DNA from: Candidatus Woesearchaeota archaeon
GTDB lineage: Archaea; Nanobdellota; Nanobdellia; Woesearchaeales; UBA11576
NCBI GenBank assembly: GCA_018668595.1
Contig: JABJCP010000031.1
Coordinates: 1 to 64,000, forward strand
Reading direction: 5' to 3'
DNA length: 64,000 nucleotides
A program made the position numbers and the translations under genes. Under the pieces are notes generated by a model that was not told where the DNA came from, did no database searches, and worked only from the letters and a program-made list of their open reading frames with translations. Positions 45,440 through 54,372 of this stretch are shown in pieces (the stretch's first letter is position 1; each line of letters starts with the position of its first letter).

Positions 45440-47074
45440 ATGATGCGATTAAAAAAAACAAACGATTACAAAGAAAAAGTAGACGAAGCCCTAGATTTTC
45501 TAAAAGGATTCGAATCTGAGTTAAATCGACAACAATCAGGAATTCATACAGAACTAAGTCCAACTAGTCAAATTGGTCCAGATGATGTGGGAAATACAGG
45601 ACCAACATATAATGCTCAAAATCTTTCTGCACCTGTAGAATCAACAAAAGATATAAACGTCAGATCATTAAGAGTTAAGTCTGCTACTAAAGGTTTTATG
45701 CGCTCATCTGATGAAAAAAAAGCAAGACTATTTTCCTCGAAAACATTAAGAATTGATGAAAAATCAAAAAAAAATCTTGAAGATTGTGATGATAAAAATA
45801 ATTTAGACACATCAGATCATTCTATGCTCTTTAGTTGTGCAGACAATTCGTCAGACCAATTAGATGCCAGTAATGCGTTTAGTCAAGCAACGTATAAATC
45901 ACCTGACGAATCATTTATGTTAGAAAAAAAATCAAAAGATGACAAAGATAATATAATTGAAGAAATTAATAGAGGATTATATAGAATTCTTTCAAGAGAC
46001 AATATGCCTCATTTTGAACTTCGTCCAGAAAAAATTAAAGTTGGTGGATATTGGAAAGATGGAAAAGAATTAACTCTCGCACACATCATTACAGAAAATA
46101 TAGGTGGGAAAGTGAGATTAAATAGAGATGCATTGTTTGAATACATCAAACCTCATCTTGGTTTTGAACGTGTTCAAGTTCATCTACCTGATCTTTTAAT
46201 TGATCCTAGAACTCAAGACATTGATTGGTTTTCAATTACAACCGGAGATATTGAAAAAGTAGGTCATTTGTATCTTGACTTAGCAGAATTTCTTCATGAA
46301 GTTAATCAACGTCCAGAATATCAACAAAATAAAAGAAAAATTGTTATTCCTACACACCTCACGAATTGTGAAGTTTATAGAAATTCTAAAGGAATTAAAG
46401 TTTATGCAGGAGGAATTACTAAGCGTGATGAAAGAAATGCTGCATTTCGTGCAAATACAATTCTTGATTGGTTAGAAGAAAAATTTCAAGAAAAACAAAT
46501 TGATGATATTATTATAGGTCTTGAAACTGGTCCTGGTGCGATCTACAAAAAAAATAATAAAACCCCTGACAATTTAATTTATTCAATTATGAATAATCCA
46601 ACTCATTTTCAGTTTCTGCTCGAAGGCAGAGAAGACTTTGCAAGATGTCTTGTAGATGTTGCTCATTTAGAATTCGATCCTGCAATAAACCACTCTTTGT
46701 TCCTTGCAATGGCAGTTGCAGAATATCATATTTCGGGAAACAGAAAAGATTCTGCAGGATTACCTATAGGAGATGAGCATTTACCTGCAACAAAAGATAC
46801 TCTTTCATGTTATGATGAAATTATTACTCTTACAAAACTCGCTTCTGAAAATATTTTCTTTTGTGCTGAAATGCAACAGCGCCATTTATCACCAACAGAA
46901 TACATTAATCAAGTAACTAATTTTTTAAAACAAACAACAGAACCTATAAGACTTGATGATTATAGAAATTGGAAAAAAATTGAAGCTGAAATAAAACAGC
47001 GTCCAGAATTAAAAGGAATTTACAAAGATAACTTAGATGAAAAAAGAATTGGCGAAGTAATGAGATTTGGATAA
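45440..47074 (+). CDS. TIM-barrel (xylose isomerase/AP endonuclease 2-like) protein with disordered N-terminus
   Basis: 544 residues. Residues 1-175 are polar and disordered. From about 180, strand motifs fit a sugar-phosphate isomerase-like TIM barrel: VQVHLPDLLID, KIVIPTHLTNC, DIIIGLETGPG (Glu ligand), CLVDVAHLEFDP (Asp/His ligands), AVAEYHISGN followed by GDEHLPA. A metal-dependent role on a sugar or DNA is inferred, not shown. The first of three co-directional genes with 59- and 5-base gaps. The domain is divergent, so the family call needs structural comparison. Confidence 0.65.
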   Translation: MMRLKKTNDYKEKVDEALDFLKGFESELNRQQSGIHTELSPTSQIGPDDVGNTGPTYNAQNLSAPVESTKDINVRSLRVKSATKGFMRSSDEKKARLFSSKTLRIDEKSKKNLEDCDDKNNLDTSDHSMLFSCADNSSDQLDASNAFSQATYKSPDESFMLEKKSKDDKDNIIEEINRGLYRILSRDNMPHFELRPEKIKVGGYWKDGKELTLAHIITENIGGKVRLNRDALFEYIKPHLGFERVQVHLPDLLIDPRTQDIDWFSITTGDIEKVGHLYLDLAEFLHEVNQRPEYQQNKRKIVIPTHLTNCEVYRNSKGIKVYAGGITKRDERNAAFRANTILDWLEEKFQEKQIDDIIIGLETGPGAIYKKNNKTPDNLIYSIMNNPTHFQFLLEGREDFARCLVDVAHLEFDPAINHSLFLAMAVAEYHISGNRKDSAGLPIGDEHLPATKDTLSCYDEIITLTKLASENIFFCAEMQQRHLSPTEYINQVTNFLKQTTEPIRLDDYRNWKKIEAEIKQRPELKGIYKDNLDEKRIGEVMRFG

Positions 47075-47133
47075 AAAAAATACAAAAGAAAATTAATCAA
47101 AAATAAAAAGCGACACGCGACAGGGAACAAAAA

Positions 47134-47724
47134 ATGACTTATGTAATAGAAGGAAAATTAAAAGTAAGTGAAAAACCAGAAAAATATTTGAATACTTATG
47201 TTGATTTTAAAAGAATAGAAAACGTTAGAGGCGGATCTACTACAACCAAAACTACTCATCTAATCACCTCTTCTGAACGAATTGCTAACTGGCTAAATAA
47301 ACGCGGCAACAATCTTGAATTGAATCAAGATTTAGAACGCGCAGTTGAGATGTGTCAACAAAGAGAAATTTCTATTTGTAAAAGTAAAATATTCAAACCA
47401 AAAAAAACATGGGAAGAATATTTAACTAAGACATTTAAAGAACAAAACAATCTAGAAACATTGAGTGGCGAACTAACAGTGTGGACTGAATTTAGATTTC
47501 CTTCACCTTGGCTTTATGTTTTTTCACATGGAGAACTAAATGAAAAATATATTTTTAATGGAACTTTATTTACTCCAGAACAATATACAAAGCATGAAGG
47601 AACAAGACACACTACAGGAATTATTCTTGATACTCCTATACTAAAATTAAGAAAATCGAAAACTACAACAAAAACTAAAACAAAAACATATACTCCATTT
47701 TCAGAAAGTGTACGTAGGAGGTAA
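47134..47724 (+). CDS. Uncharacterised protein
   Basis: Not recognised. 196 residues, soluble and basic, with ITSSERIANWLNKRGNN and a beta-rich segment SPWLYVFSHGELNEKYIFNG; the end is Thr/Lys-rich. Second gene of the three-gene group at 45440-48035. Confidence 0.65.
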   Translation: MTYVIEGKLKVSEKPEKYLNTYVDFKRIENVRGGSTTTKTTHLITSSERIANWLNKRGNNLELNQDLERAVEMCQQREISICKSKIFKPKKTWEEYLTKTFKEQNNLETLSGELTVWTEFRFPSPWLYVFSHGELNEKYIFNGTLFTPEQYTKHEGTRHTTGIILDTPILKLRKSKTTTKTKTKTYTPFSESVRRR

Positions 47725-47729
47725 ACAAA

Positions 47730-48035
47730 ATGACAGAACACAAAATTGAAATCTCAGGAAAACGTATTAGGAATAAACACACACATTATGAAGTAAGACC
47801 TTATGTTGGTCCAAATCAGGCAATCATAACTCTCCGAGGAGATATTCTAGATAAATTCCAACAAAAATATGGAAAATCAATGCAAGATTACAACAAATTA
47901 AAAATTACAGTTGACTTACATCGAAACAGTGAACGAGTTAAAGAATGTCAAGATGCATATTCTCCTCCAAGTCAGCTCATGGGCAGTGTTCATTCTATTG
48001 ATGATATTGCAATAATAGAAAAAGATAAAAAGTAA
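47730..48035 (+). CDS. Small uncharacterised protein
   Basis: Not recognised. 101 residues; the first part (IEISGKRIRNKHTHYEVRPY, NQAIITLRGDIL) looks like a small beta domain. GTAGGAGG seven bases before the ATG overlaps the end of the preceding gene, so the two are probably coupled. Confidence 0.65.
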   Translation: MTEHKIEISGKRIRNKHTHYEVRPYVGPNQAIITLRGDILDKFQQKYGKSMQDYNKLKITVDLHRNSERVKECQDAYSPPSQLMGSVHSIDDIAIIEKDKK

Positions 48036-48093
48036 AAAACTATCCAACGAATAAAAATAAAACAAATAAAAAACTAAAAAAATTAATGTATAA

Positions 48094-49593
48094 CTATTTC
48101 TTTTTCTTAACTGTTTTCTTCTTCACAACTTTTTTATTTAATTTCGCAACATTACTTTGTTTACTCTCAAAAAAATCAATAGCTAACTTCAACTCTTTAT
48201 GAGTTTTTGCATATTCCTGAATATCTATTCCTTGAGTATATGCTTCGCATGACTGAACCAACGCAGCAGCACCTTGTTTTGTTCCACGAGGATGTGCGTG
48301 ACATCCTGCACCCATGGTGGTAATAAAATCTACTCCTCCCATCAAATCAATAAAAAGTTTAAGCAAAGTGGGATTGAGTCCTCCTGAAACTATAGGGCTA
48401 CATTTTTTGACTCCTCGCCATTCATCATCGTCTAAAATTAAATGGTGTGCTAAATCTTCCTGAACAAGTCGCATAGAATCCTTGTCCCTCGAAGGAATTT
48501 TTGACCAGGATTGTTCAAAAAAATGTCCTTTTGATTTAAAACGTAAAATTTCATGAGCCGCTACTATATCTTCTCCAGGTGTTCCTGCCATTTTTCCAAC
48601 ACCTGCAGTTCCTGTGTGTATTCCTGAAGCACCTGCAAGACGTGCAAATTTAGATAATACTAATACTGAAAATCCCATTGGATTTTCTACTCTAGTGAAT
48701 GCTCCGTGTGCAGCTCTATGAAAATGTATAAACACTTCAGGATACCGTCGACGAAGTGTTTGTACCGCCATCCACCCTGCAGTAATTCCATCTATTAAAA
48801 ATGCATAACTTCCTTGTTCAAATCCTGCATCAACAATCAGTTCACAACGCTCAATCATTGTATCAAAATCAGGAGATGATACATTAAATGAATGAACCTT
48901 CTTGCGACCTGTTTCTTTTACTGCTTTATCCATTGCAAATTTCACGTGCTTTACCATTTTTTTATATGGGCAAAAATCTTGGTCTGCTTGTGGTTCATCA
49001 TTTTTTACAAAGTCTCCACCGCCAGTCCAAAAATCATAACACACTTCTGCATATTCTGCAGATGTCAATCCCATTTTTGGTTTTACTATTGTTCCTAGAA
49101 TTGGTCGACCATAAACATCCAAGTATTTTCGCATATCATCTAGTGTATAACTTGGGCCATCATACTGTTCTAACATTGCAGGTGGAAACCAAACATCAAG
49201 TAGCTTAAGTGCAATTACTTCTTTCATTCCTAAAACATTTCCTACAATATAAGTCAAAATATTTTGTACATTTCCTCCTCGATCAAATAGTCTCCAAGGA
49301 TATGCAATCCAAACCAAATTCCGACGAAGATCAAGATCATAAACTAGTGCATTCATCTCTCGAGAAAATGCAGTTTCTGTTTTTACACGAAAATTTGTTC
49401 CAGTAGATGATTCTGCTGCAACCTCTGAAGCGGCCTGTAATATATTCGCACCTTTAAATGGAACTAAATTAAAAACGCAAAGAAGATAATCTCCCCTTGT
49501 TGGATTTCTAAGTTTCAAATTCACATATGCTTTTTGTTTTGGATTAAGCGTTTTTACAAGTTTTGAAAAATCTTGTTTTTTTTGTTTAGCCAT
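48094..49593 (-). CDS. rbcL: RuBisCO large subunit, form II/III
   Basis: 499 residues. It closely follows the Methanococcoides burtonii form II/III protein as I remember it, including AYPWRLFDRGGNVQNILTYI. Catalytic residues: Lys171 (IVKPKMG), carbamylated Lys197 with Asp199/Glu200 (DFVKNDE), His292, Lys334 (GVGKMAG), SGGLNP at 403-408. An insertion around 358-390 (GHFFEQSWSKI onward) corresponds to the II/III assembly segment. The last 17 residues are an added lysine-rich tail. It should carboxylate ribulose-1,5-bisphosphate, likely from nucleotide breakdown. GGAGGG precedes the ATG. Confidence 0.95.
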   Translation of the reverse strand: MAKQKKQDFSKLVKTLNPKQKAYVNLKLRNPTRGDYLLCVFNLVPFKGANILQAASEVAAESSTGTNFRVKTETAFSREMNALVYDLDLRRNLVWIAYPWRLFDRGGNVQNILTYIVGNVLGMKEVIALKLLDVWFPPAMLEQYDGPSYTLDDMRKYLDVYGRPILGTIVKPKMGLTSAEYAEVCYDFWTGGGDFVKNDEPQADQDFCPYKKMVKHVKFAMDKAVKETGRKKVHSFNVSSPDFDTMIERCELIVDAGFEQGSYAFLIDGITAGWMAVQTLRRRYPEVFIHFHRAAHGAFTRVENPMGFSVLVLSKFARLAGASGIHTGTAGVGKMAGTPGEDIVAAHEILRFKSKGHFFEQSWSKIPSRDKDSMRLVQEDLAHHLILDDDEWRGVKKCSPIVSGGLNPTLLKLFIDLMGGVDFITTMGAGCHAHPRGTKQGAAALVQSCEAYTQGIDIQEYAKTHKELKLAIDFFESKQSNVAKLNKKVVKKKTVKKKK

Positions 49594-49708
49594 AATAAAT
49601 CCCTCCTTTTTTAAAATTTATAATTAAATGAAAAATTAAAAAAATAAAATAAAATAAAAAAACATAAAATAAAAAATAATCACTAATTAAAAAACAAATA
49701 ATCAACAC

Positions 49709-50623
49709 CTAAACTTCTATCATAACCTTCCGCTCAGCAACATCAAGCACCAAGTGAATTATTTTAGATAAATGATAAAGAAGTTTAGTTTCATAAACAT
49801 CATTTGTATGCATCTGTTTATCAATCATCGCAGATATTTTATCTTTTCTTTTAAGCAACTCAAGAGCACTATCATTATCAAATTTGTAATACAGTTTGTA
49901 AAAATAATCAAAAAACTCATTAACATGTTCAAACAATTTTAAATTACGCTTGTTGATTTCTTTAGTAAATTCATAATCTTCAAAATCCATGCAAAGTCGA
50001 GTATACTCATCACCAATATTTTCTAAACTCGAAATAATATAATGCATAGCATTAGTATCTGTAAAATTTTTATAACCTTTTTTGCTAAGTAATCTAAGAC
50101 AAAAATTTGCAAATTTGTTTACATTCATATCTTGATAAAGCATATTACTTAATATTTGTTTATCTTTTTTCTTTAAAGCATCAAGACTATCTTCTGCCAT
50201 ATTTTTCAACAATAAAAAAATTCTCCTAACCACAGTATCAAAATCCATATCTCCAGATCCCGTCATGTCTTTAATTAAACAACCTTTATCACTTTGCCGC
50301 ATTATTGCCATTCCAAGTGAACTATCAACTACATTTTGAACAGCCCTAATATCTTCTGACTTTCCAAATATAATCTCAATCTCATCACATCCTTTTCTAT
50401 ATGCCGCAGTTATATATGCAAATATCAAGGTTTTATTAAGACCTGTAAGATCTATTTTGGCAGTTTTAATATCATATTCTTTTTCAGAAAAAAGTACCAA
50501 ATTTGTTCCTTGCTCATCTATTTCTACCTCAGAGCCTGCAGATAATCCATATTTTTTAATCCATTCTGCAGGAACAGTTAATGTAAGTGCATTATTTCCC
50601 TGTTTTACTAGTTTTCGCTTCAT
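49709..50623 (-). CDS. phoU: PhoU-family protein with AbrB-type DNA-binding domain
   Basis: 304 residues from ATG 50623. The first 50 residues are an AbrB/SpoVT-like swapped-hairpin domain (KRKLVKQGNNALTLTVPAEW). The rest is a helical PhoU-like region with repeated three-helix pattern (FANFCLRLLSKKG, HYIISSLENIGDEYTRLC). In archaea such fusions are annotated as phosphate uptake regulators; no phosphate transporter is adjacent. Divergent from the ARPP-1-like gene with an AT-rich 140-base promoter region between. Confidence 0.88.
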   Translation of the reverse strand: MKRKLVKQGNNALTLTVPAEWIKKYGLSAGSEVEIDEQGTNLVLFSEKEYDIKTAKIDLTGLNKTLIFAYITAAYRKGCDEIEIIFGKSEDIRAVQNVVDSSLGMAIMRQSDKGCLIKDMTGSGDMDFDTVVRRIFLLLKNMAEDSLDALKKKDKQILSNMLYQDMNVNKFANFCLRLLSKKGYKNFTDTNAMHYIISSLENIGDEYTRLCMDFEDYEFTKEINKRNLKLFEHVNEFFDYFYKLYYKFDNDSALELLKRKDKISAMIDKQMHTNDVYETKLLYHLSKIIHLVLDVAERKVMIEV

Positions 50624-50764
50624 ATCAATTAGTATACACAAACAAATATATAAACATTTCGATCTAATATAATTCTATAACATTATATATATTCTATAAA
50701 CAAGTTATATAACAATTCCTGCTCAAATAAATACTATCAACATAAACCAATTAGGAGGAATAAT

Positions 50765-51901
50765 ATGAATCCAGAAAAAATTATTAAAGAAACTCTAAAA
50801 GGCGCAAAATGTGACAAGGTGCAAAAATACAAAAATCTAGCCATCGTACCAATATTAACTTCAGATTTTTATGAAATGGATTGGCATAAATTTGCAGAAC
50901 ATAATCCGCAACACGCAATGATTTTTGGTGAATTTAAAAGAGATCCAATAAATTATTTGACATTAGAAGAAGCTCTTAAAGAAAATGTTTTAGAAATTCA
51001 CGAAACTGGAAATGTTAATAATTTAGAAGTTAGAAACAAATCAGGTAAAGAAATTCTTGTTGTTAAAGGAGAATATGTAATCGGAGGTAAGCAAAATCGA
51101 ATGATTACTGTTAATGCGATGCTTGATCCTAATGCAAAACGCATTCAAATTCCCGTACACTGTGTTGAGCAAGGAAGATGGTCTAGGCCTGGAACATTTC
51201 AAGCTCAAATGAGAAGAGTGAGTACTGCACCGTCAAGTTTGAGAAGTAAAACAATGAAATCATTTAGCGGACAATCAGGTCAAAATCAAACTTGGTGCGG
51301 TGTTAGTGAAGTATTAGGAGATGTTGGCGTGAGATCAAATTCATCTGATTGCGACCAAGCTTTTGAAGGACGAAAAGAAGATATCTCGGATGTTGTAAAA
51401 AAATTCACATACTTCAAAGACAAACAAGTTGGTTGTGTTGCTGCAGTTAATACTGGACAAGAAACTTATTTTTTCGTTGATATGTTTGATCAACCTAAAA
51501 CAATGGAACAACAATATGAACGATTAATTACAAGCTATGCTATTGATTCATTAAGATATAATACAGATTCTGTAAAATTTAGTAAAGCAGACGGTCAAAA
51601 ATTAGTAAATGAATTGATGAGTGCAGATCCTAGAGTAAGTAATTCATTAAGTCTTGGAAAAGATGTTGAATTAGAAAAAGGTCATCCTAATGAAATATAT
51701 GGTGCTGCATTAGTCCATAAAGATGTAATGGTTTACTTAGGTGCTAACATTAAATTAGATTCAAACAACAACAGAACCCGAATGGATGGTCCAAATAGAA
51801 ACAACAACACAAACCATGGAACTCCAAGAAATCAAGGATCTGCTTACACAACAGGGAATAGTATGTTAATTAGTCGTGGCGATCTTTTCCGTCGAAGATA
51901 A
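50765..51901 (+). CDS. ARPP-1-like domain protein
   Basis: 378 residues. YKNLAIVPILTSDF, YLTLEEALKENVLEIHETG, VVKGEYVIGGKQNRMITVN and IPVHCVEQGRWSRPG match the ARPP-1 (DUF6569) family as I recall it: a domain found with ADP-ribosylglycohydrolase and phosphatase genes in RNA- or conflict-related operons. No such partner is next door. The last 40 residues are Asn-rich and disordered. AGGAGGAAT precedes the ATG. Followed after 11 bases by structured element A and then a second protein with which it probably works. Confidence 0.75.
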   Translation: MNPEKIIKETLKGAKCDKVQKYKNLAIVPILTSDFYEMDWHKFAEHNPQHAMIFGEFKRDPINYLTLEEALKENVLEIHETGNVNNLEVRNKSGKEILVVKGEYVIGGKQNRMITVNAMLDPNAKRIQIPVHCVEQGRWSRPGTFQAQMRRVSTAPSSLRSKTMKSFSGQSGQNQTWCGVSEVLGDVGVRSNSSDCDQAFEGRKEDISDVVKKFTYFKDKQVGCVAAVNTGQETYFFVDMFDQPKTMEQQYERLITSYAIDSLRYNTDSVKFSKADGQKLVNELMSADPRVSNSLSLGKDVELEKGHPNEIYGAALVHKDVMVYLGANIKLDSNNNRTRMDGPNRNNNTNHGTPRNQGSAYTTGNSMLISRGDLFRRR

Positions 51902-51912
51902 ACAAAAAAATC

Positions 51913-52081
51913 GTAGCACTGCTTTGGCATATAGTTGAACATTCATTGTTCAATTTTTTCGAGCATTGCTCGATGTTGTCAGTAACTTGTTACTGATGTA
52001 TTGCAGAAAATGACCTGATTTTTGCAAGGTCATTTTCGTTAAGTAATTTTCATAGAAAATTATAAACTGCCGCAGTGCTAC
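51913..52081 (+). ncRNA. Multi-hairpin structured element A
   Basis: A 10-pair outer stem, GTAGCACTGC (51913-51922) with GCAGTGCTAC (52072-52081), encloses five perfect hairpins: TTGAACA/TGTTCAA (51935-51953), TCGAGC/GCTCGA (51959-51973), TCAGTAAC/GTTACTGA (51979-51996), GAAAATGACC/GGTCATTTTC (52006-52037) and TAATTTTC/GAAAATTA (52044-52062). The same layout occurs at 58491-58669 with different stem sequences. It ends 27 bases before the next ATG. The paired changes suggest a structured RNA; the type assignment is inference and the strand is assumed from flanking genes. Confidence 0.7.
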
Positions 52082-52108
52082 TAAAAAAAGAATTTGAGGT
52101 ACTAAAAA

Positions 52109-53083
52109 ATGAAACAGAACAAAATGCCGCCTCCGCGCAAATCAGGAATTACTATCGGAGACTTCACTGTAAATTTTGTTAGAACTTGCAGAGTGCTTGA
52201 AGGAAAAGTTAATGCTCTTCCCGCAGGACTTGGAAATTTTCCAGTCTATAATAATGTAGATTTTAAATCTGCAATTCCTAGTGACTGGAATCCAGAAGGC
52301 TTTTTTATGCCAATGTATACTCAAGAAGCTTTGTGGTTAAATTTTCCAAAAAGTTTCCAAGAAAACAAGCTTCCAAGTGCTGCAATAATTGCTGCAGGAA
52401 ACATTAATGCAGTTACATGTAAACAAATTCAATTAAAAAAGAATGGAACTCTTGATATGCAACTTGAAGAAACTCAAAATTATGTTGTTGTTCCTCCTCA
52501 GCCTTGGCTCGACGGATGGAAAGACAAAGATGATAAAATTTATCAGTTTGTTGCAGCGCAGATGGGTTCTGGTCAAACTGTTGAAAGCCAAATTACTGGC
52601 GAAGAAAAATTTGGAGGAATTCAAATTGCAGTTTTTGAAAGCTTAAAAAAATACCACGACGATCTAAAACCTCTACAGCGACCTAGAGAACATACGCTTG
52701 GATTAAAAAATTCATTTGAAAGTTATTCAGGTAATAGTCTAGGATCTATGCTTTATTGTTGCAATGCAAAATCTGCTACAAAAAATCTTTCTGCAAGTCC
52801 TCGATCAATGGGTCTTGGCAGAGGTGGAGAAATTAAACAAAAGATTTACCCAGATTCACACGGACTTCATGTTTGGAAGAAAAGTCCTACTGGAATTATT
52901 CAACTTTACATGGTTAATAGTGAAGACTTCAAACAAATCACTAGTCAAGCACCACCACCAACTCCAGTAACACACGAGCTTTACCAAAAACAAGGCATTC
53001 CTTGGTTTGAACTTCCCGACGTTAAAATGGGAGACACACAAGGAAGTGATATTTTCAAAGATTTAAACTCTGTAAAATATTAA
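52109..53083 (+). CDS. Uncharacterised conserved protein (actinobacterial-type homologues)
   Basis: 324 residues. GNFPVYNNVDF, GFFMPMYTQEALWLNF, PPQPWLDGW and ESQITGEEKFGGIQIAVFE resemble a family I recall from Streptomyces and relatives, labelled only as hypothetical or integral membrane proteins, though no membrane helix is visible here. The C-terminal part contains LYMVNSEDFKQIT. It follows the ARPP-1-like gene across structured element A; GAGG precedes the ATG. A joint function is inferred from the arrangement only. Confidence 0.7.
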   Translation: MKQNKMPPPRKSGITIGDFTVNFVRTCRVLEGKVNALPAGLGNFPVYNNVDFKSAIPSDWNPEGFFMPMYTQEALWLNFPKSFQENKLPSAAIIAAGNINAVTCKQIQLKKNGTLDMQLEETQNYVVVPPQPWLDGWKDKDDKIYQFVAAQMGSGQTVESQITGEEKFGGIQIAVFESLKKYHDDLKPLQRPREHTLGLKNSFESYSGNSLGSMLYCCNAKSATKNLSASPRSMGLGRGGEIKQKIYPDSHGLHVWKKSPTGIIQLYMVNSEDFKQITSQAPPPTPVTHELYQKQGIPWFELPDVKMGDTQGSDIFKDLNSVKY

Positions 53084-53166
53084 ATTTAAAAATTTACAAT
53101 TTAAATTTTTTTATTTTGATTTTTATTAATTGTTTATTAAATTTAGAGGTGAGAGGGGAAAACAAA

Positions 53167-53484
53167 GTGAGATATAAATTAAGACATACTAAAAAATTAG
53201 AAAATATAGTTGATACTACAAAAAAATTATATAATACTCAACCTAAATCTAACAAAAAAAATCCCTGGACCAAGATTAAAAAAGGACAGCAGGTTTGCGC
53301 AGTCGGAATGATATGTCTTGGCAGCATGCATGGAGTAGAAGGTGCAAACATAATCGCAGAAAGGTTAGATATGAATTATTTAACATATCCTATCATAGCA
53401 ATAGTAATGTATAGTGCTATCACACTTAGTATTGTAAGCTATAAAGGAATTGGAGAATATTATGAAACCAGGTATGGAAAATAG
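53167..53484 (+). CDS. Small membrane protein, unknown
   Basis: 105 residues from GTG 53167, preceded by GAGAGGGG; an earlier in-frame ATG at 53116 lacks a ribosome site. Basic N-terminal half and two hydrophobic segments (QQVCAVGMICLGSMHGV and YPIIAIVMYSAITLSIV). The function is unknown. Confidence 0.6.
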   Translation: MRYKLRHTKKLENIVDTTKKLYNTQPKSNKKNPWTKIKKGQQVCAVGMICLGSMHGVEGANIIAERLDMNYLTYPIIAIVMYSAITLSIVSYKGIGEYYETRYGK

Positions 53485-53497
53485 ACACTACACTATA

Positions 53498-53626
53498 TTA
53501 ATAATTTTCCCACCATTTTAAAAATTTTTCTTTAGAAATAATTGGTGCTTTAAACGGGGGAATAAATGTTTCAAGAGTTATTGTTCCATCATAACCATAT
53601 TTTTTTAATATTTTAATTATTTTTTC
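53498..53626 (-). pseudogene. C-terminal remnant of a TIM-barrel isomerase-like gene
   Basis: On the minus strand a frame without its own start encodes about 42 residues ending in a stop at 53498: KKYGYDGTITLETFIPP and then FKAPIISKEKFLKWWENY. A GYDG-TITLE strand followed by a closing helix is how sugar-phosphate isomerase/epimerase TIM barrels end. The upstream part is missing, replaced by the 3' end of the fibrillarin gene (10-base overlap). It looks like a deletion remnant. Confidence 0.5.
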
Positions 53627-54291
53627 TTTACAACAAACACACAATGATCTTTTTCTAATGGATCGAGTTCTTTGAAATCTACTACAACTAATGTTTTTTC
53701 GAGTTCTTCACGTACTTCTCTAAAAACTTGACGAGGTTTTCTTGCAACATCTATGCTTCTTGATTTTACCGCATATATTCCAAAGCCCTCTTTTTTCAAA
53801 TAAGTTTTACAGTTTTTCATAAATATTTCTGTTTGATTTCTTTGAGCCACGTCTTGAAATACACAATCTACTGAGCTCATTAAATGTAAATATGTTTTTG
53901 GTTGACTAGCGTCTGCAAGTATGGGCATTACATTTTTTCTATCTTCGCACAAAAACACTAACTCCCTTGTTGTACGCGGTGCAAAATCTAATGCAAATAC
54001 AAATCCTTCAGGTCCTACAATATCAGATACGTGTGAAACAGTAGTTCCAGTACTAGCGCCTAAATAAAGAACAATACTTCCAGGATATATTCCAATTTGA
54101 GATACTCCTTTTACAAGTCCAGCACCCAGTTTTGATCTTTGAGGATCCCAAAGTCTATACTCCGCACCGCCATCTCTAATTAAATCTTCTCCATAAACAG
54201 ACTTGCCTTTAACTAAATTCTTTGTTAAGAATTTTTTCCTTTTACCGTCGGTAAAATATATTCCTTTTAATTTATGTTCTTTAATTCTCAT
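53617..54291 (-). CDS. flpA: Fibrillarin-like rRNA/tRNA 2'-O-methyltransferase
   Basis: 224 residues. An N-terminal small domain (GIYFTDGKRKKFLTKNL, GEDLIRDGGAEYRLWDP) then a SAM-dependent methyltransferase: YLGASTGTTVSHVSDIVG, FALDFAPRTTRELVFLC, VDCVFQDVAQRNQ, YAVKSRSID. With Nop5 (next gene) and L7Ae it forms the box C/D sRNP. The order nop5-flpA is the usual archaeal operon. Confidence 0.95.
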   Translation of the reverse strand: MRIKEHKLKGIYFTDGKRKKFLTKNLVKGKSVYGEDLIRDGGAEYRLWDPQRSKLGAGLVKGVSQIGIYPGSIVLYLGASTGTTVSHVSDIVGPEGFVFALDFAPRTTRELVFLCEDRKNVMPILADASQPKTYLHLMSSVDCVFQDVAQRNQTEIFMKNCKTYLKKEGFGIYAVKSRSIDVARKPRQVFREVREELEKTLVVVDFKELDPLEKDHCVFVVKKK

Positions 54292-54372
54292 TTTATTTCA
54301 AATTTATAATCATTTAATATTTTTTAATAGTTAAATTTCAATAATTAAATTTTAATAATTAAATTTTAATAA

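Noticed and set aside
51913..52081. Miniature transposon with terminal inverted repeats
   Set aside because: The outer stem sequences of copies A and B are different, so they are not shared terminal repeats. No target duplication is visible.
54292..54372. AATTAAATTTTAAT repeats between flpA and nop5 as a regulatory array
   Set aside because: Simple AT-rich slippage, similar to several other spacers; no symmetry or conservation evidence.
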